Shown here one piece after another: positions 15,777 through 23,797 of a stretch of DNA of 25,244 nt; within the stretch, counting starts at the first letter, position 1; the number at the start of each line of letters is the position of its first letter. Made by a program: the position numbers and the translations under genes. The stretch comes from CAZLIC01 sp964559535 (GTDB taxonomy: Bacteria > Pseudomonadota > Alphaproteobacteria > Rhodobacterales > Rhodobacteraceae). The notes beneath the pieces are model-generated. The model had not been told where the DNA came from, searched no databases, and saw only the letters and a program-made list of their open reading frames with translations. The stretch covers positions 1 to 25,244 of the forward strand of contig CAZLIC010000069.1 in assembly GCA_964559535.1 (NCBI GenBank), given 5' to 3'.

Positions 15777-17012
15777 ATGCGGGCAGCACTGATGGCGGCT
15801 GGATTGGTGACATTTGCGGGCGTGGCAGCGCCGGACGTTGCGGCGCAAGAGGTGGGCCGCGCGGGGACCGACCCGATGGCGCTGCAGGCGGCGCCCGATT
15901 TCGGCATGTGGCTGGCGGCTTTCCTCGCCCGCGCGGCGGCGGCGGGGGTGTCGGACAGGGCGCTGGCCGCGCTGGATGGCCTGACGCCGGACGACGAGGT
16001 GCTGCGGCGTGACCGAAACCAGGCCGAATTCTCGCGCGCGATCTGGGACTATCTGGACAGCGCGGCGTCGCAGGCGCGGGTCGCGGCGGGGCGGCAGGCC
16101 CTGGCCGACCACGCCGCGCTGTTCGCGCGGCTTGAGGCCCGTTACGGCGTGGAACGCGAGGTGGTGGCCGCGGTCTGGGGCATGGAAAGCGCCTATGGCA
16201 CGTTTCGCGGCGACATGCCGGTGCTGCGGTCCTTGGCCACGCTGGCGGCCATGGGCCGCCGCGCGGCATTCTTTGAAGGCGAGCTGCTGGCGGCGCTGCG
16301 CGTGCTGGACAGCGGCGAGGTGACGGCTCAGGCCATGGTGGGCAGCTGGGCCGGGGCGATGGGGCACACGCAATTCATGCCCTCGTCCTGGCTCGCGCAT
16401 GCGGTCGATGGCAACGGCGACGGGCGGCGCGACATCTGGGGCGATGACCCGGCCGATGCGCTGGCCTCGGCGGCGGCCTATCTGGCCGGTCACGGCTGGG
16501 TGCAGGGCCAGCCCTGGGCAGTGGAGGTGCGGCTGCCCGCGGGGTTCGACTTTGCCCTGTCAGGTCCGCAGGGGATGCAGCCGGTAGACGCGTGGCGCGC
16601 GCTGGGGGTGCAGGCGGTGGCGGCGGGCGGGTTGCCCGACCACGGTCCGGGATTCATCCTGCTGCCCGCGGGGGCGGGGGGGCCCGCGTTCCTTGCCTTC
16701 GCCAACTTCCGCGTGCTGCGCGCCTACAACGCCGCCGATGCCTACGCCATGGCAGTGGGCCACCTGGCCGACCGGCTGCGCGGCAGCGGCGGCTTTGCCG
16801 CCGACTGGCCGCGGCACGAACGCATGCTGGCGCGCGACGAACGGCTGGAACTGCAGGAACGCCTGACTGCCGCAGGCTTCGACACGCAGGGCGCCGATGG
16901 CCGCATCGGGCCGAACACGGTGGCAGCGATCCGGGCGTTTCAAGCCGCGCAGGGCCTGGTGCCCGACGGCTTTGCCACCGCGGCGCTGCTGGCCGCGCTG
17001 CGCGGCCCCTGA
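15777..17012 (+). CDS. MltB-type lytic murein transglycosylase with peptidoglycan-binding domain
   Basis: 411 residues. An Ala-rich signal peptide (1-23, AAQ cleavage region) sends it to the periplasm. The SLT_2 (MltB family) domain spans about 38-335, with catalytic Glu137 in 'VAAVWGMESAYGTFRGDMPV', then 'GSWAGAMGHTQFMPSSWLAHAVDGNGDGRRDIWGDDPADALASAAAYLAGHGWV', the family's second signature. A peptidoglycan-binding_1 domain closes it (about 350-408: 'LQERLTAAGFDTQGADGRIGPNTVAAIRAFQAAQG'). It cleaves glycan strands to 1,6-anhydro-muropeptides. No lipobox, so it is soluble. Ends nine bases before the convergent PAS-protein gene. Confidence 0.93.
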   Translation: MRAALMAAGLVTFAGVAAPDVAAQEVGRAGTDPMALQAAPDFGMWLAAFLARAAAAGVSDRALAALDGLTPDDEVLRRDRNQAEFSRAIWDYLDSAASQARVAAGRQALADHAALFARLEARYGVEREVVAAVWGMESAYGTFRGDMPVLRSLATLAAMGRRAAFFEGELLAALRVLDSGEVTAQAMVGSWAGAMGHTQFMPSSWLAHAVDGNGDGRRDIWGDDPADALASAAAYLAGHGWVQGQPWAVEVRLPAGFDFALSGPQGMQPVDAWRALGVQAVAAGGLPDHGPGFILLPAGAGGPAFLAFANFRVLRAYNAADAYAMAVGHLADRLRGSGGFAADWPRHERMLARDERLELQERLTAAGFDTQGADGRIGPNTVAAIRAFQAAQGLVPDGFATAALLAALRGP

Positions 17013-17021
17013 CGGGGTCCG

Positions 17022-18608
17022 TCAAGCGCTGCGGCGCACGCTGTTGAACACCACGGGTGTCGCCGGGGCCGCCGCCATGCTGCGGAACCCCGCCAGTGTC
17101 GCTCCGCCCGCCAGCCGGTCGAACCGGGCATGCACCAGCCGCCCGTCGGTCATGCGCACCTCGTCCGACCAGCCGACACGCGCGCCGGTCTCGGCCATGA
17201 ACCCCTCGGCCCGGTCCCATACCGGTGTCGGCGCCGTCAGGCCCCGCCAATGCGCGCACAGCGCGCCAACGGTCGCTTCGTTGTCCAGCGCCCCGCCGGG
17301 GTCGTGCCCCCACAGCGCGGCATAGGCGGCGTTCGACAGGACCAGCGTGCCCGCCGTCGAGAACACCGCAATCGCCTCGTCCATCGCATCGACCACGGCC
17401 TGCCCCAGTTCAAGGTCGGCACGGTAGCGGCGGGTCTGGATCATCTCGGTCGAGATGTCGTCGATCATCAGCGCCAGCGCCCCGTTCGGCTGCGGCCGCC
17501 CGGTCACCCGGTAGGTCTGCCCGCCCGGCAGCGGCCAGACCTCCTCGAACGGCTCCTGCGAAACGGCGCTGCCGGCCTCGACCAGGCGCCGGCGCCAGGC
17601 GCGATAGTCCTTCGGTTCGGGCAGCATGCTCCGCTCGCGCATGGCGTCCAGCACGGCGGTAAAGGTGGGGCGGCCCGACAGGAAATCGGGCGGCAGCCCG
17701 GTCAGGTCGACCAGCGCGGGGTTGTACAGCATCAGCTGGCGCCGCTGGTCGAACACGGCCAGCCCGGTGGGCAGATGCGCAAAAGTCTTGGCCAGCGTCT
17801 GCATGAACCCCTTCAGCGAGATCTCGGCCTGCACCGTGGCGTCGATGGGAAGCGCATAGCCGATGACGCCCCCCCCCGGCGTGCCCGCTTCGGGCACCAG
17901 CCGCAGGTCGAACCAGCGGTCGGCGGCGCTGTCGGCCCCGGCAAGCCGGTACCGCCCGTCCGCCGGTTGGCCCGCATTGGCCGAGGGTTCGAACAGGCGG
18001 GGCAGAGGCCACGACAGATCCTGCCCCGTCGGCAGCCGCGCGACGGCCTGCCGCAGATAGGTCTCGTTGGCCCACAGGATGCTGCCGTCTGCCGCCGCGC
18101 GCCAGATGGGCATCGGTGCCCGCGCCGCGATGCTGCGCAGCTGTGCCAGTTCGTCGGCAGTGGCGCGGTCTGCCAGTGGATCGGCCAGCGCACCGTCGGG
18201 GCCTGTTACCACTACCCGGGTCAGCCCGCCGACCTCCTCGGCAATCAGCACCAGGGGCGGATCGACACCCTCGCGGCTGGGCATCACCATGCGGCCGCGG
18301 GTTGCAACCTCGGCCAGTATCTGCGGAACATCGGCAAAACGCGGTCCAAGCCAGGCCAGCAGGCGGTGCCACGGCAATCGGGCTGCGTCCGTGCTGCCCT
18401 GCGACAGCAGCAGCCGCGCCGCGGGCGTTGCGTCCACCAACTGCTCGCCGTCGAACAGGAAGGTGGTGTCGGACCCGGTATTCAGCAATTGCGAACGACC
18501 CGAGGCAACCCGCGGCGGCATCACCAGGACCAGCAGGGCATAGCCTGCACCGGCCGCCAGCAAGGACGTCAGCAGCATCTGGGTGACCGTCAGAACATCA
18601 AGCCCCAA
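17022..18608 (-). CDS. PAS-domain membrane protein without a kinase domain
   Basis: About 528 residues if it starts at the TTG at 18608, which has a GGGGG stretch upstream; an ATG at 18578 (ten codons later) is the alternative. One N-terminal TM segment 'MLLTSLLAAGAGYALLVLVM' is followed by about three PAS-like units: 'APMPIWRAAADGSILWANETYLRQA' (near 165), 'LPTGLAVFDQRRQLMLYNPALVDLTGL' (near 285, the clearest) and 'MDEAIAVFSTAGTLVLSNAAYAALWG' (near 430). The order and sequence resemble the sensory half of a PAS-type histidine kinase, but no H-box or ATPase follows. It ends in a short basic tail. It lies downstream of regB on the same strand with a 133-base gap. Confidence 0.8.
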   Translation of the reverse strand: MGLDVLTVTQMLLTSLLAAGAGYALLVLVMPPRVASGRSQLLNTGSDTTFLFDGEQLVDATPAARLLLSQGSTDAARLPWHRLLAWLGPRFADVPQILAEVATRGRMVMPSREGVDPPLVLIAEEVGGLTRVVVTGPDGALADPLADRATADELAQLRSIAARAPMPIWRAAADGSILWANETYLRQAVARLPTGQDLSWPLPRLFEPSANAGQPADGRYRLAGADSAADRWFDLRLVPEAGTPGGGVIGYALPIDATVQAEISLKGFMQTLAKTFAHLPTGLAVFDQRRQLMLYNPALVDLTGLPPDFLSGRPTFTAVLDAMRERSMLPEPKDYRAWRRRLVEAGSAVSQEPFEEVWPLPGGQTYRVTGRPQPNGALALMIDDISTEMIQTRRYRADLELGQAVVDAMDEAIAVFSTAGTLVLSNAAYAALWGHDPGGALDNEATVGALCAHWRGLTAPTPVWDRAEGFMAETGARVGWSDEVRMTDGRLVHARFDRLAGGATLAGFRSMAAAPATPVVFNSVRRSA

Positions 18609-18741
18609 TCCCGCACCCCCAAGGCAAGGATTTCGGATAGCCCTGTGATTGCATCCACTGGTTAACGGGGCATTAATCCAACGCCTGAACGCGGCTGACG
18701 AACCGACATGAGGCAATTCGGCCCGACTTGCCGTGCGAGCA

Positions 18742-20130
18742 TCACGCCGCGTTGGGTTGGTTGTCGCCCAGCGATTCGTCTTCCGGCGCCAGAAGCAGCG
18801 GCGCCTGCCAGATCACGGCCACAACCGCACCGCACCGCTCGGGCCGCTCGTTCTCGGCCAGGAACGGATCGGCGCCGTTGGCAAAGGTCAATTCGCCCCC
18901 TGATCGTTCCAGAAGCGTCTTGGCGATGAACAGCCCCAGTCCCATGCCCTCGTAGTCGGGGCGCTGCGGGTCGTCCGGCTGGGATGGCCGGTCGCGGATG
19001 AATGGGTCGCCGATCCGGCCGATCAGGTGTTGCGGGTAGCCGCGGCCGTCGTCCGAAATTGTCACCGCCACGCGAAGCGCGGTCCATTCCACATCGACCC
19101 AGACCCGCGACCGGGCAAAGTCGACCGCGTTCTGGATCAGGTTGCGCAGGCCGTGAATCATTTCGGGCCGTCGCAGCACCACCGGCTGCCGGTCCGGCCC
19201 GTCCGCCCCCGGCCCGATGACAAAGGTGACCTCCTTGCCGCGGTTCAGGTGCGGCTCGGCAGCCTCGCGCACCACGGCGCCCAGCGGCGCGCGGCGCAGG
19301 TGCAGGTCATCCTTGCCCGCCCGTCCCATCGACCGCAGGATGTCGCGGCAACGGTCGGCCTGCGCGCGGATCAGCGCCGCGTCTTCCTGCAGGTCCGGCC
19401 GGTCGGCAAGTTCCTCGATCAGCTCGGTGCTCACCAGCTTGATCGTGGCCAGCGGCGTGCCCAGTTCGTGCGCCGCCGCCGCCACCACTCCGCCCAGGTC
19501 GGTCAGCTTCTGCTCGCGCGCCAGGGCCATCTGCGTGGCCAGAAGCGCCCGGCTCATCGACCGGATCTCTACCGCCACGCGATGCGAATACAGCCCCAGA
19601 AACAGGATGCCAATCAGGATGGACAGCCAGAACCCGAATTCGAACAGCGGCGGCACCCGCAGAACCGACCCGTCGGAAAACCGCAGCGGGATATGCGTGA
19701 ACGAGGTGATGGTCACCAGCAGGATGGCCACCAGCCCCAGAAAAACCGTGGTCCGCAGCCGCAGCGCCGAGGCCGAGATCACCACCGGCGCCAGGATCAG
19801 CAGCGCAAAGGGGTTGGTCAGGCCGCCGGTCAGGTACAGAAGGAAGGCCAGTTGCGCCAGGTCGAACAGCAGCACCAGCATGGCCTCGATGTCGCTCAGC
19901 CGCTTCGATTCCGGGAACACGAAGACCGAGATCAGGTTGGCGGTCACCGAGGCGCCCACCACGAGGAAGCAAAGTCCAAGCGGCAGGTCGATGCCGTACA
20001 TCCGGTAGGCCACCGAAATGGCCACGATCTGTCCGCCGATCGCCATCCAGCGCAGCAGGATCAGTGTCCGCAGACGCACGGACGCACCGCCCTCGTCGGG
20101 CCGTATCAGCCCCATCGCGGGAGAAATCAT
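18742..20130 (-). CDS. regB: Redox sensor histidine kinase RegB/PrrB
   Basis: 462 residues, the same as R. sphaeroides PrrB. Six TM segments occupy about 25-182, including the quinone-binding loop 'LTGGLTNPFALLILAPV' (100-116). H-box 'AAAAHELGTPLATIKLVSTEL' (phosphorylated His221), the redox-active Cys261 in 'QADRCRDILRSMGRAGK', N-box 'HGLRNLIQNAVDFA', G1 'SDDGRGYP' and G2 'YEGMGLGLFIAKTLLERSGG'. It senses ubiquinone pool and oxidase electron flow and phosphorylates RegA, the global switch for photosynthesis, CO2 and N2 fixation and respiration genes. Start at 20130 is set by length and alignment with the family. Divergent from senC. Confidence 0.97.
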   Translation of the reverse strand: MISPAMGLIRPDEGGASVRLRTLILLRWMAIGGQIVAISVAYRMYGIDLPLGLCFLVVGASVTANLISVFVFPESKRLSDIEAMLVLLFDLAQLAFLLYLTGGLTNPFALLILAPVVISASALRLRTTVFLGLVAILLVTITSFTHIPLRFSDGSVLRVPPLFEFGFWLSILIGILFLGLYSHRVAVEIRSMSRALLATQMALAREQKLTDLGGVVAAAAHELGTPLATIKLVSTELIEELADRPDLQEDAALIRAQADRCRDILRSMGRAGKDDLHLRRAPLGAVVREAAEPHLNRGKEVTFVIGPGADGPDRQPVVLRRPEMIHGLRNLIQNAVDFARSRVWVDVEWTALRVAVTISDDGRGYPQHLIGRIGDPFIRDRPSQPDDPQRPDYEGMGLGLFIAKTLLERSGGELTFANGADPFLAENERPERCGAVVAVIWQAPLLLAPEDESLGDNQPNAA

Positions 20131-20218
20131 CGCATTGCCCCGGCCCGGCGTATCGCCTAAGCGAATGCTAGGGCGCGGGTGGCACAGGCGCAATGCCCGC
20201 ATCGGCAAGGAGGGTGGA
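20131..20218. promoter_or_regulatory. Divergent regB / senC regulatory region
   Basis: 88 bases between the start codons of regB (leftward) and senC (rightward), so both promoters must lie here or within the coding ends. A 7-bp inverted repeat GCATTGC (20132-20138) / GCAATGC (20190-20196) spans the region. AAGGAGG precedes the senC ATG. In Rhodobacter this region is autoregulated by RegA; its loose binding motif cannot be located with confidence by eye. Confidence 0.5.
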
Positions 20219-20845
20219 ATGACCCGGCTTTTCGCGGGCTTGGCGGTTGCCGCGGTGGCGGCGCTGGTGGGGGGATCGGCGCTGTGGGTGCTGTGGCAGC
20301 AGGCGGGTGACCCGCTGGCGGAATGCCGCGGCGGGCAGGTGGCCGGCGGCAGCATCGGCGGCCCCTTCACCCTGACCGACGAGACCGGCGCCAAGGTGAC
20401 CGAGCGTGACGTGATCAAGGGCCCGACGCTGATCTACTTCGGCTATACCTTCTGCCCCGACGTCTGCCCGCTGGACAACGCCCGCAATGCCGAGGCGGTG
20501 GATGTTCTGGGGGAGATGGGGTTCGAGGTGACGCCGGTCATGATCTCGTTCGACCCCGCGCGCGACACACCCGAGGTGCTGCGCGACTTCACCGACAACC
20601 TGCACCCGCGCATGCTGGGCTTGACCGGCACCGAGGAGCAGGTGCGTGCGGTATCACAGGCCTACAAGACCTACAGCAAGGTGCGCGACCCCGACGAAGA
20701 GTATTACCTCTTTGACCATTCGACCTTCACCTACCTGATGCGCCCTGCGGCCGACGGCACGCCGCAATTCCTTGACTTCTTCCGCAACGACGAAACGGCC
20801 GACGACATGGCGCGGCGGGTCGGTTGTTTCCTGACGAAGGGTTGA
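20219..20845 (+). CDS. senC: SCO1/SenC family copper chaperone
   Basis: 208 residues with one N-terminal TM anchor (about 5-27) and a thioredoxin-like periplasmic domain. The copper site is complete: C79-P-D-V-C83-P in 'YFGYTFCPDVCPLDNARN' and His167 in 'YLFDHSTFTYLMRP'. SenC (PrrC) delivers copper to cytochrome c oxidases, mainly cbb3 type in Rhodobacter, and affects RegB signalling through oxidase activity. An AGGAGG site precedes the ATG at 20219. regA follows 63 bases later, as in Rhodobacter. Confidence 0.96.
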   Translation: MTRLFAGLAVAAVAALVGGSALWVLWQQAGDPLAECRGGQVAGGSIGGPFTLTDETGAKVTERDVIKGPTLIYFGYTFCPDVCPLDNARNAEAVDVLGEMGFEVTPVMISFDPARDTPEVLRDFTDNLHPRMLGLTGTEEQVRAVSQAYKTYSKVRDPDEEYYLFDHSTFTYLMRPAADGTPQFLDFFRNDETADDMARRVGCFLTKG

Positions 20846-20908
20846 TCGCGGTTTGACGCAGGGGGGGTGGCGGCCTACGATCCCGTCGGCACCAGAGGGG
20901 AACGGGAA

Positions 20909-21463
20909 ATGAACGACATAACGCCAGCCGACTTGGGCCAGGACCGGTCGCTGCTTCTGGTCGACGATGACGAACCGTTCCTGAAACGGCTGGCCAAGGC
21001 GATGGAACGCCGCGGATTTGTTGTGGAAACGGCAGAAACCGTACAGTCGGGAAAGGCGATGGCGCAGGCCCGCCCGCCGGCCTATGCCGTTGTCGACCTG
21101 CGGCTGGAAGACGGCAATGGACTTGCCGTGGTTGAAACCCTGCGCGAACGCCGTCCCGATTGCCGTGTGGTCGTGCTGACCGGATATGGCGCGATTGCCA
21201 CCGCGGTGGCGGCGGTCAAGATCGGCGCCGTCGACTATCTCTCGAAACCGGCCGACGCGAACGAGATCACCGATGCGCTTCTGGCACGCGGTGCCGCCCT
21301 TCCCGGGCCGCCTGACAATCCGATGTCGGCAGACCGCGTGCGGTGGGAGCACATACAGCGCGTGTATGAAATGTGCGACCGCAACGTCAGCGAGACGGCG
21401 CGGCGGCTTTCCATGCACCGCCGCACGCTTCAGCGCATCCTGGCGAAACGCAGCCCGAAATAG
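20909..21463 (+). CDS. regA: Redox response regulator RegA/PrrA
   Basis: 184 residues, identical in length to R. capsulatus RegA. Receiver domain 12-128: acidic pair in 'LLLVDDDEPFLKRL', phospho-acceptor Asp63 in 'AVVDLRLEDGNGL', Thr in 'VVLTGYGAIATAV', Lys113 in 'YLSKPADANE'. A proline linker (132-139) leads to the Fis-type helix-turn-helix at the C-terminus, 'VSETARRLSMHRRTLQRILAKR' (160-181), which is nearly invariant in the family. Start at 20909 has a GAGGGGAACGGGAA purine-rich site; the longer frame from 20867 lacks one. Partner of RegB at 18742-20130. Confidence 0.97.
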   Translation: MNDITPADLGQDRSLLLVDDDEPFLKRLAKAMERRGFVVETAETVQSGKAMAQARPPAYAVVDLRLEDGNGLAVVETLRERRPDCRVVVLTGYGAIATAVAAVKIGAVDYLSKPADANEITDALLARGAALPGPPDNPMSADRVRWEHIQRVYEMCDRNVSETARRLSMHRRTLQRILAKRSPK

Positions 21464-21584
21464 CCGGCCTGCGGATACGGCTGCAATCTGCCAATATCCC
21501 TGACCTGTCCAATTTGGCGGGTTGCGGCGGGTTTCACAGAAGCGTAACACTGATGCACGTTTCAACATACAACCGAGGGTAGAA

Positions 21585-21896
21585 GTGGACATCAACCTGA
21601 ATGAGCTGTCGCTGAAAGAGTTGAAGGATCTGCAGTCTCAGATCTCCAGGGCGATTGCCACGTTCGAGGACCGCCGCAAGCGCGCCGCACTTGCCGAAGT
21701 CGAAGAAATGCTGCGCGCCAAGGGCTTTTCGTTGTCTGACGTGGCCTCGGTTGCGACCAAGGGCAAGTCCCTGTCGGCCCCGAAATACGCCAACCCGGCA
21801 AATTCGGACGATACCTGGACCGGGCGGGGCCGCAAGCCCAAGTGGTTCACCGACGCGATTGCCGCAGGCAAGTCGCCCGAGGACATGTCGATCTAG
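21585..21896 (+). CDS. hvrA: H-NS/HvrA family trans-acting regulator
   Basis: 103 residues starting at GTG 21585, preceded by GAGGG; the frame is open further upstream, but the family begins with this 'DINLNELSLKELKDLQ' helix and R. capsulatus HvrA is 102 residues. N-terminal coiled coil for oligomerisation (about 5-48, 'LKELKDLQSQISRAIATFEDRRKRAALAEVEEMLRAKG') and the C-terminal H-NS DNA-binding motif 'YANPANSDDTWTGRGRKPKW' (69-88). In R. capsulatus HvrA activates photosynthesis genes under low light and affects nitrogen fixation. It follows regA by 121 bases and is followed by two hairpins. Confidence 0.95.
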   Translation: MDINLNELSLKELKDLQSQISRAIATFEDRRKRAALAEVEEMLRAKGFSLSDVASVATKGKSLSAPKYANPANSDDTWTGRGRKPKWFTDAIAAGKSPEDMSI

Positions 21897-21923
21897 GGCA
21901 GCGCCTGATCCGCACGCTCCAGC

Positions 21924-21940
21924 CCATGCGATTCGCATGG
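21924..21940 (+). terminator. Small stem-loop after hvrA
   Basis: CCATGCG (21924-21930), loop ATT, CGCATGG (21934-21940), starting 28 bases after the hvrA stop. Short stable hairpin without a T-run; may shield the transcript end from exonucleases. Confidence 0.4.
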
Positions 21941-21972
21941 CTTGTACGTGCGGTGGGCTTCCCTTTGCGGCA

Positions 21973-21997
21973 GACCCGTCCGGGGTTCGGACGGGTC
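21973..21997. terminator. Strong stem-loop between hvrA and the convergent LysR gene
   Basis: GACCCGTCCG (21973-21982), loop GGGTT, CGGACGGGTC (21988-21997): a perfect 10-bp stem followed by AATTCC. It lies in the 177-base gap between convergent genes and is the best terminator candidate for senC-regA-hvrA. Confidence 0.65.
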
Positions 21998-22073
21998 AAT
22001 TCCCCCCGTCAAGACTTGCCGTTGCGATTCCGCAGGCCATTCCCTTTCACGCGGATATGTCGCCCGCCCATCG

Positions 22074-22949
22074 TCAGGCCGCCCCTTCCAGCCATCTGAC
22101 GAAAGCCCGCAACTGCGGCCGCATCGGGCCAGGCAGCGTCACCACAAAGTAGGCAGGCAGCCGGTTCTGGCTGTCGTGCACCAGCACCAGGCGGCCCGTG
22201 CGCAGATCGTCCTCGATCAGCGCAAGACTTTCCACCACCAGCCCCAGGCCCTGCAGGGCCGCGGCGATGGACAATTCCTCGTTCGGAAACTCGGTCTTCG
22301 AAAGCGCCACGGGGTCCAGCCCGATGGATCGCAGATAATCGTCCTGCTCGGGCCAGTCGCGCGCGGCGATCCATTCCATCCCGGCCATCTGCGCAGGTGT
22401 CAGCCGCGCCCGCCCCTCCATCAGCTCGGGCGCCCCCGCCACCACCAGCCGGGCCGAGGCCAGATAGGCCGCCTGCACCCCTGCCCACTTGCCCCCGCCA
22501 TAGCGGATGCCCAGATCCATGCCGTCGCGCCGCAGGTCCACCACACGGTTCTCGGGGTGCAGCGACAGGCCGATGTCAGGGTTCTTCTCCCAGAAGTCGC
22601 GCAGGCGGGGCATCAGCCATTGCACCGCAAAGCCGGGGGTCAGCGTCACCTTCACCGGCCGGTCCGCGCCCTGCTCTTTCAGTGCCGCCACACCGCGCTG
22701 CACGGCCCCGAACCCGTCTGCCAGCGCTGCCGCCAGCTGCCCGCCCTCGGCCGTCAGTGCCAGCGCCCGGCCATCGCGCACCGCCAGCGAAATGCCCAGG
22801 TGTTCTTCCAGCGCGCGCACCTGCTGCGCCACCGCGGCATGCGTGACGTTCAGCCGCCGCGCGGCAGCCGAAAACGACCCGGCCTCGGCCACGGCGGCAA
22901 AGGCACGCAGCGCAGACAGCGGGGGGAGGTGCAGCCAGTCGATTGCCAT
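22074..22949 (-). CDS. hvrB: LysR family transcriptional regulator, HvrB-like
   Basis: 291 residues, normal LysR length. N-terminal winged helix-turn-helix 'LPPLSALRAFAAVAEAGSFSAAARRLNVTHAAVAQQVRALEEHLG' (8-52), linker helix to about 90, then a GcvA-like substrate-binding domain (about 95-285). Position right after hvrA and near ahcY matches hvrB of R. capsulatus, a LysR protein reported to activate ahcY and a neighbouring ORF and to repress itself. The ATG at 22949 has no Shine-Dalgarno, and a T-N11-A palindrome abuts it, so translation may be leaderless or repressed by the protein's own binding. Divergent from the 52-aa ORF at 23050. Identity as HvrB rests on context plus family. Confidence 0.8.
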   Translation of the reverse strand: MAIDWLHLPPLSALRAFAAVAEAGSFSAAARRLNVTHAAVAQQVRALEEHLGISLAVRDGRALALTAEGGQLAAALADGFGAVQRGVAALKEQGADRPVKVTLTPGFAVQWLMPRLRDFWEKNPDIGLSLHPENRVVDLRRDGMDLGIRYGGGKWAGVQAAYLASARLVVAGAPELMEGRARLTPAQMAGMEWIAARDWPEQDDYLRSIGLDPVALSKTEFPNEELSIAAALQGLGLVVESLALIEDDLRTGRLVLVHDSQNRLPAYFVVTLPGPMRPQLRAFVRWLEGAA

Positions 22950-22950
22950 A

Positions 22951-22967
22951 TGTAAGTCAGGCTAACA
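22951..22967. promoter_or_regulatory. LysR-type operator (T-N11-A palindrome)
   Basis: TGTAAGTCAGGCTAACA is an imperfect palindrome (TGTAAG / CTAACA) containing TAA...TAA in T-N11-A spacing. It starts two bases upstream of the LysR ATG and is centred about 60-65 bases upstream of the expected start of the rightward promoter at 22987-23015, the usual place of a LysR recognition site. Confidence 0.6.
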
Positions 22968-22986
22968 GTTCGGAAGGATTCCTGAT

Positions 22987-23015
22987 TTGGCACTGACGGG
23001 ATAACCCCATATACA
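22987..23015 (+). promoter_or_regulatory. Sigma-70-type promoter for the 52-aa ORF
   Basis: -35 TTGGCA (22987-22992), a 17-base spacer, -10 TATACA (23010-23015). The -35 matches consensus at five of six positions and the spacing is ideal. A transcript from about 23022 would reach the strong AGGAAAGGAG ribosome site at 23032-23041. Confidence 0.6.
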
Positions 23016-23049
23016 CGCTGCATCAAGCTTCAGGAAAGGAGCCAAGAAA

Positions 23050-23208
23050 ATGTTGAATATCTTCGCAGACGCCTTGCTGATCGCCACCCGCATGGACGGC
23101 ATCTCGCGCCGCGCAGGCGACAACCGCCCGCGCCCCGAGGGTGACTATCAGGAAACCCGCACCGACCCGCCCAGCCGCCTGTTCACGCTGATGGGCGTGA
23201 GGCTGTAA
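23050..23208 (+). CDS. 52-residue protein of unknown function, divergent from hvrB
   Basis: The ATG at 23050 has a very strong Shine-Dalgarno (AGGAAAGGAG, 23032-23041) and a good promoter upstream, which makes this short frame credible. The protein begins 'MLNIFADALLIATRMDG', a short amphipathic/hydrophobic stretch, continues with a charged middle 'SRRAGDNRPRPEGDYQETRTD' region and ends 'SRLFTLMGVRL'. No family recognised. HvrB in R. capsulatus activates a neighbouring ORF (orf5) besides ahcY; whether this is the counterpart cannot be decided here. Its last 26 bases overlap the 3' end of the convergent HD-hydrolase gene. Confidence 0.65.
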   Translation: MLNIFADALLIATRMDGISRRAGDNRPRPEGDYQETRTDPPSRLFTLMGVRL

Positions 23209-23797
23209 CCGTGCCGTCCAGCAACTGTCCCACACGCGCCACATAGTCCGCCCGCACCACAGCGGGCGGACGCAGCCGTATCTGCAGGCTGCGCACCATC
23301 GCCCGGTCGCACCTGCCGAAGAACCTGTCCGCCTCGGCCTCGGTGAACCCGGCAATCTGCACCGCCTCCATCCAGGCCGAAACCTTGTCGGCTGCCTTGA
23401 TGGCCTTCTTCACCGGCACCGGCAGCACGGCGGGCAGCCCGAACCGCAGATGCACTGCCGCCGACAGCCGCGCGTCCAGCTCGCCATAGCCCTGCCCGAT
23501 GGCGGCCTTCACCGGGCTGATCATGTCGCCCAGCACATACTCCGGCGCGTCATGCAACAGCGCCGCCAGCTGCCAGCGCGCCTCTTGCCCCGGGTTCATG
23601 CGGCCAAAGATCTCTTCCACCAGCAGCGAATGCTCGGCCACCGAATAGGGCCAGTCGCCCCGCGTTTGCCCGTTCCACCGCGCCACAAAGGCCAGCCCGT
23701 GGGCAATGTCCTCCACCTCGATGTCCACCGGCGTGGGATCCAAGAGGTCAAGCCTGCGACCGGACAGCATGCGCTGCCAGGCACGGGGTTGTTTCAT
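23183..23797 (-). CDS. HD family hydrolase (YfbR-like nucleotidase group)
   Basis: 204 residues. The N-terminus 'PRAWQRMLSGRRLDLLDPTPVDIEVEDIAHGLAFVARWNGQTRG' is typical of alphaproteobacterial members. Metal-site residues are visible: His33 in 'IAHGL', His56 in 'YSVAEHSLLV', His82-Asp83 in 'ALLHDAPEYVLGDMISPVK', and a later Asp in 'IKAADKVSAWMEA'. YfbR-type proteins remove phosphate from deoxynucleoside 5'-monophosphates; the activity of this subgroup is not established. The ATG has no Shine-Dalgarno and overlaps the stop of the two-TM gene (ATGA), so its translation probably depends on coupling. Base composition is that of the core genome, unlike the two genes upstream of it. Confidence 0.88.
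   Translation of the reverse strand: MKQPRAWQRMLSGRRLDLLDPTPVDIEVEDIAHGLAFVARWNGQTRGDWPYSVAEHSLLVEEIFGRMNPGQEARWQLAALLHDAPEYVLGDMISPVKAAIGQGYGELDARLSAAVHLRFGLPAVLPVPVKKAIKAADKVSAWMEAVQIAGFTEAEADRFFGRCDRAMVRSLQIRLRPPAVVRADYVARVGQLLDGTVTASRPSA

Noticed and set aside
21464..21584. Separate promoter for hvrA (TTGCGG-N17-TAACAC)
   Set aside because: Only three of six bases match at each box; read-through from senC-regA explains expression equally well.
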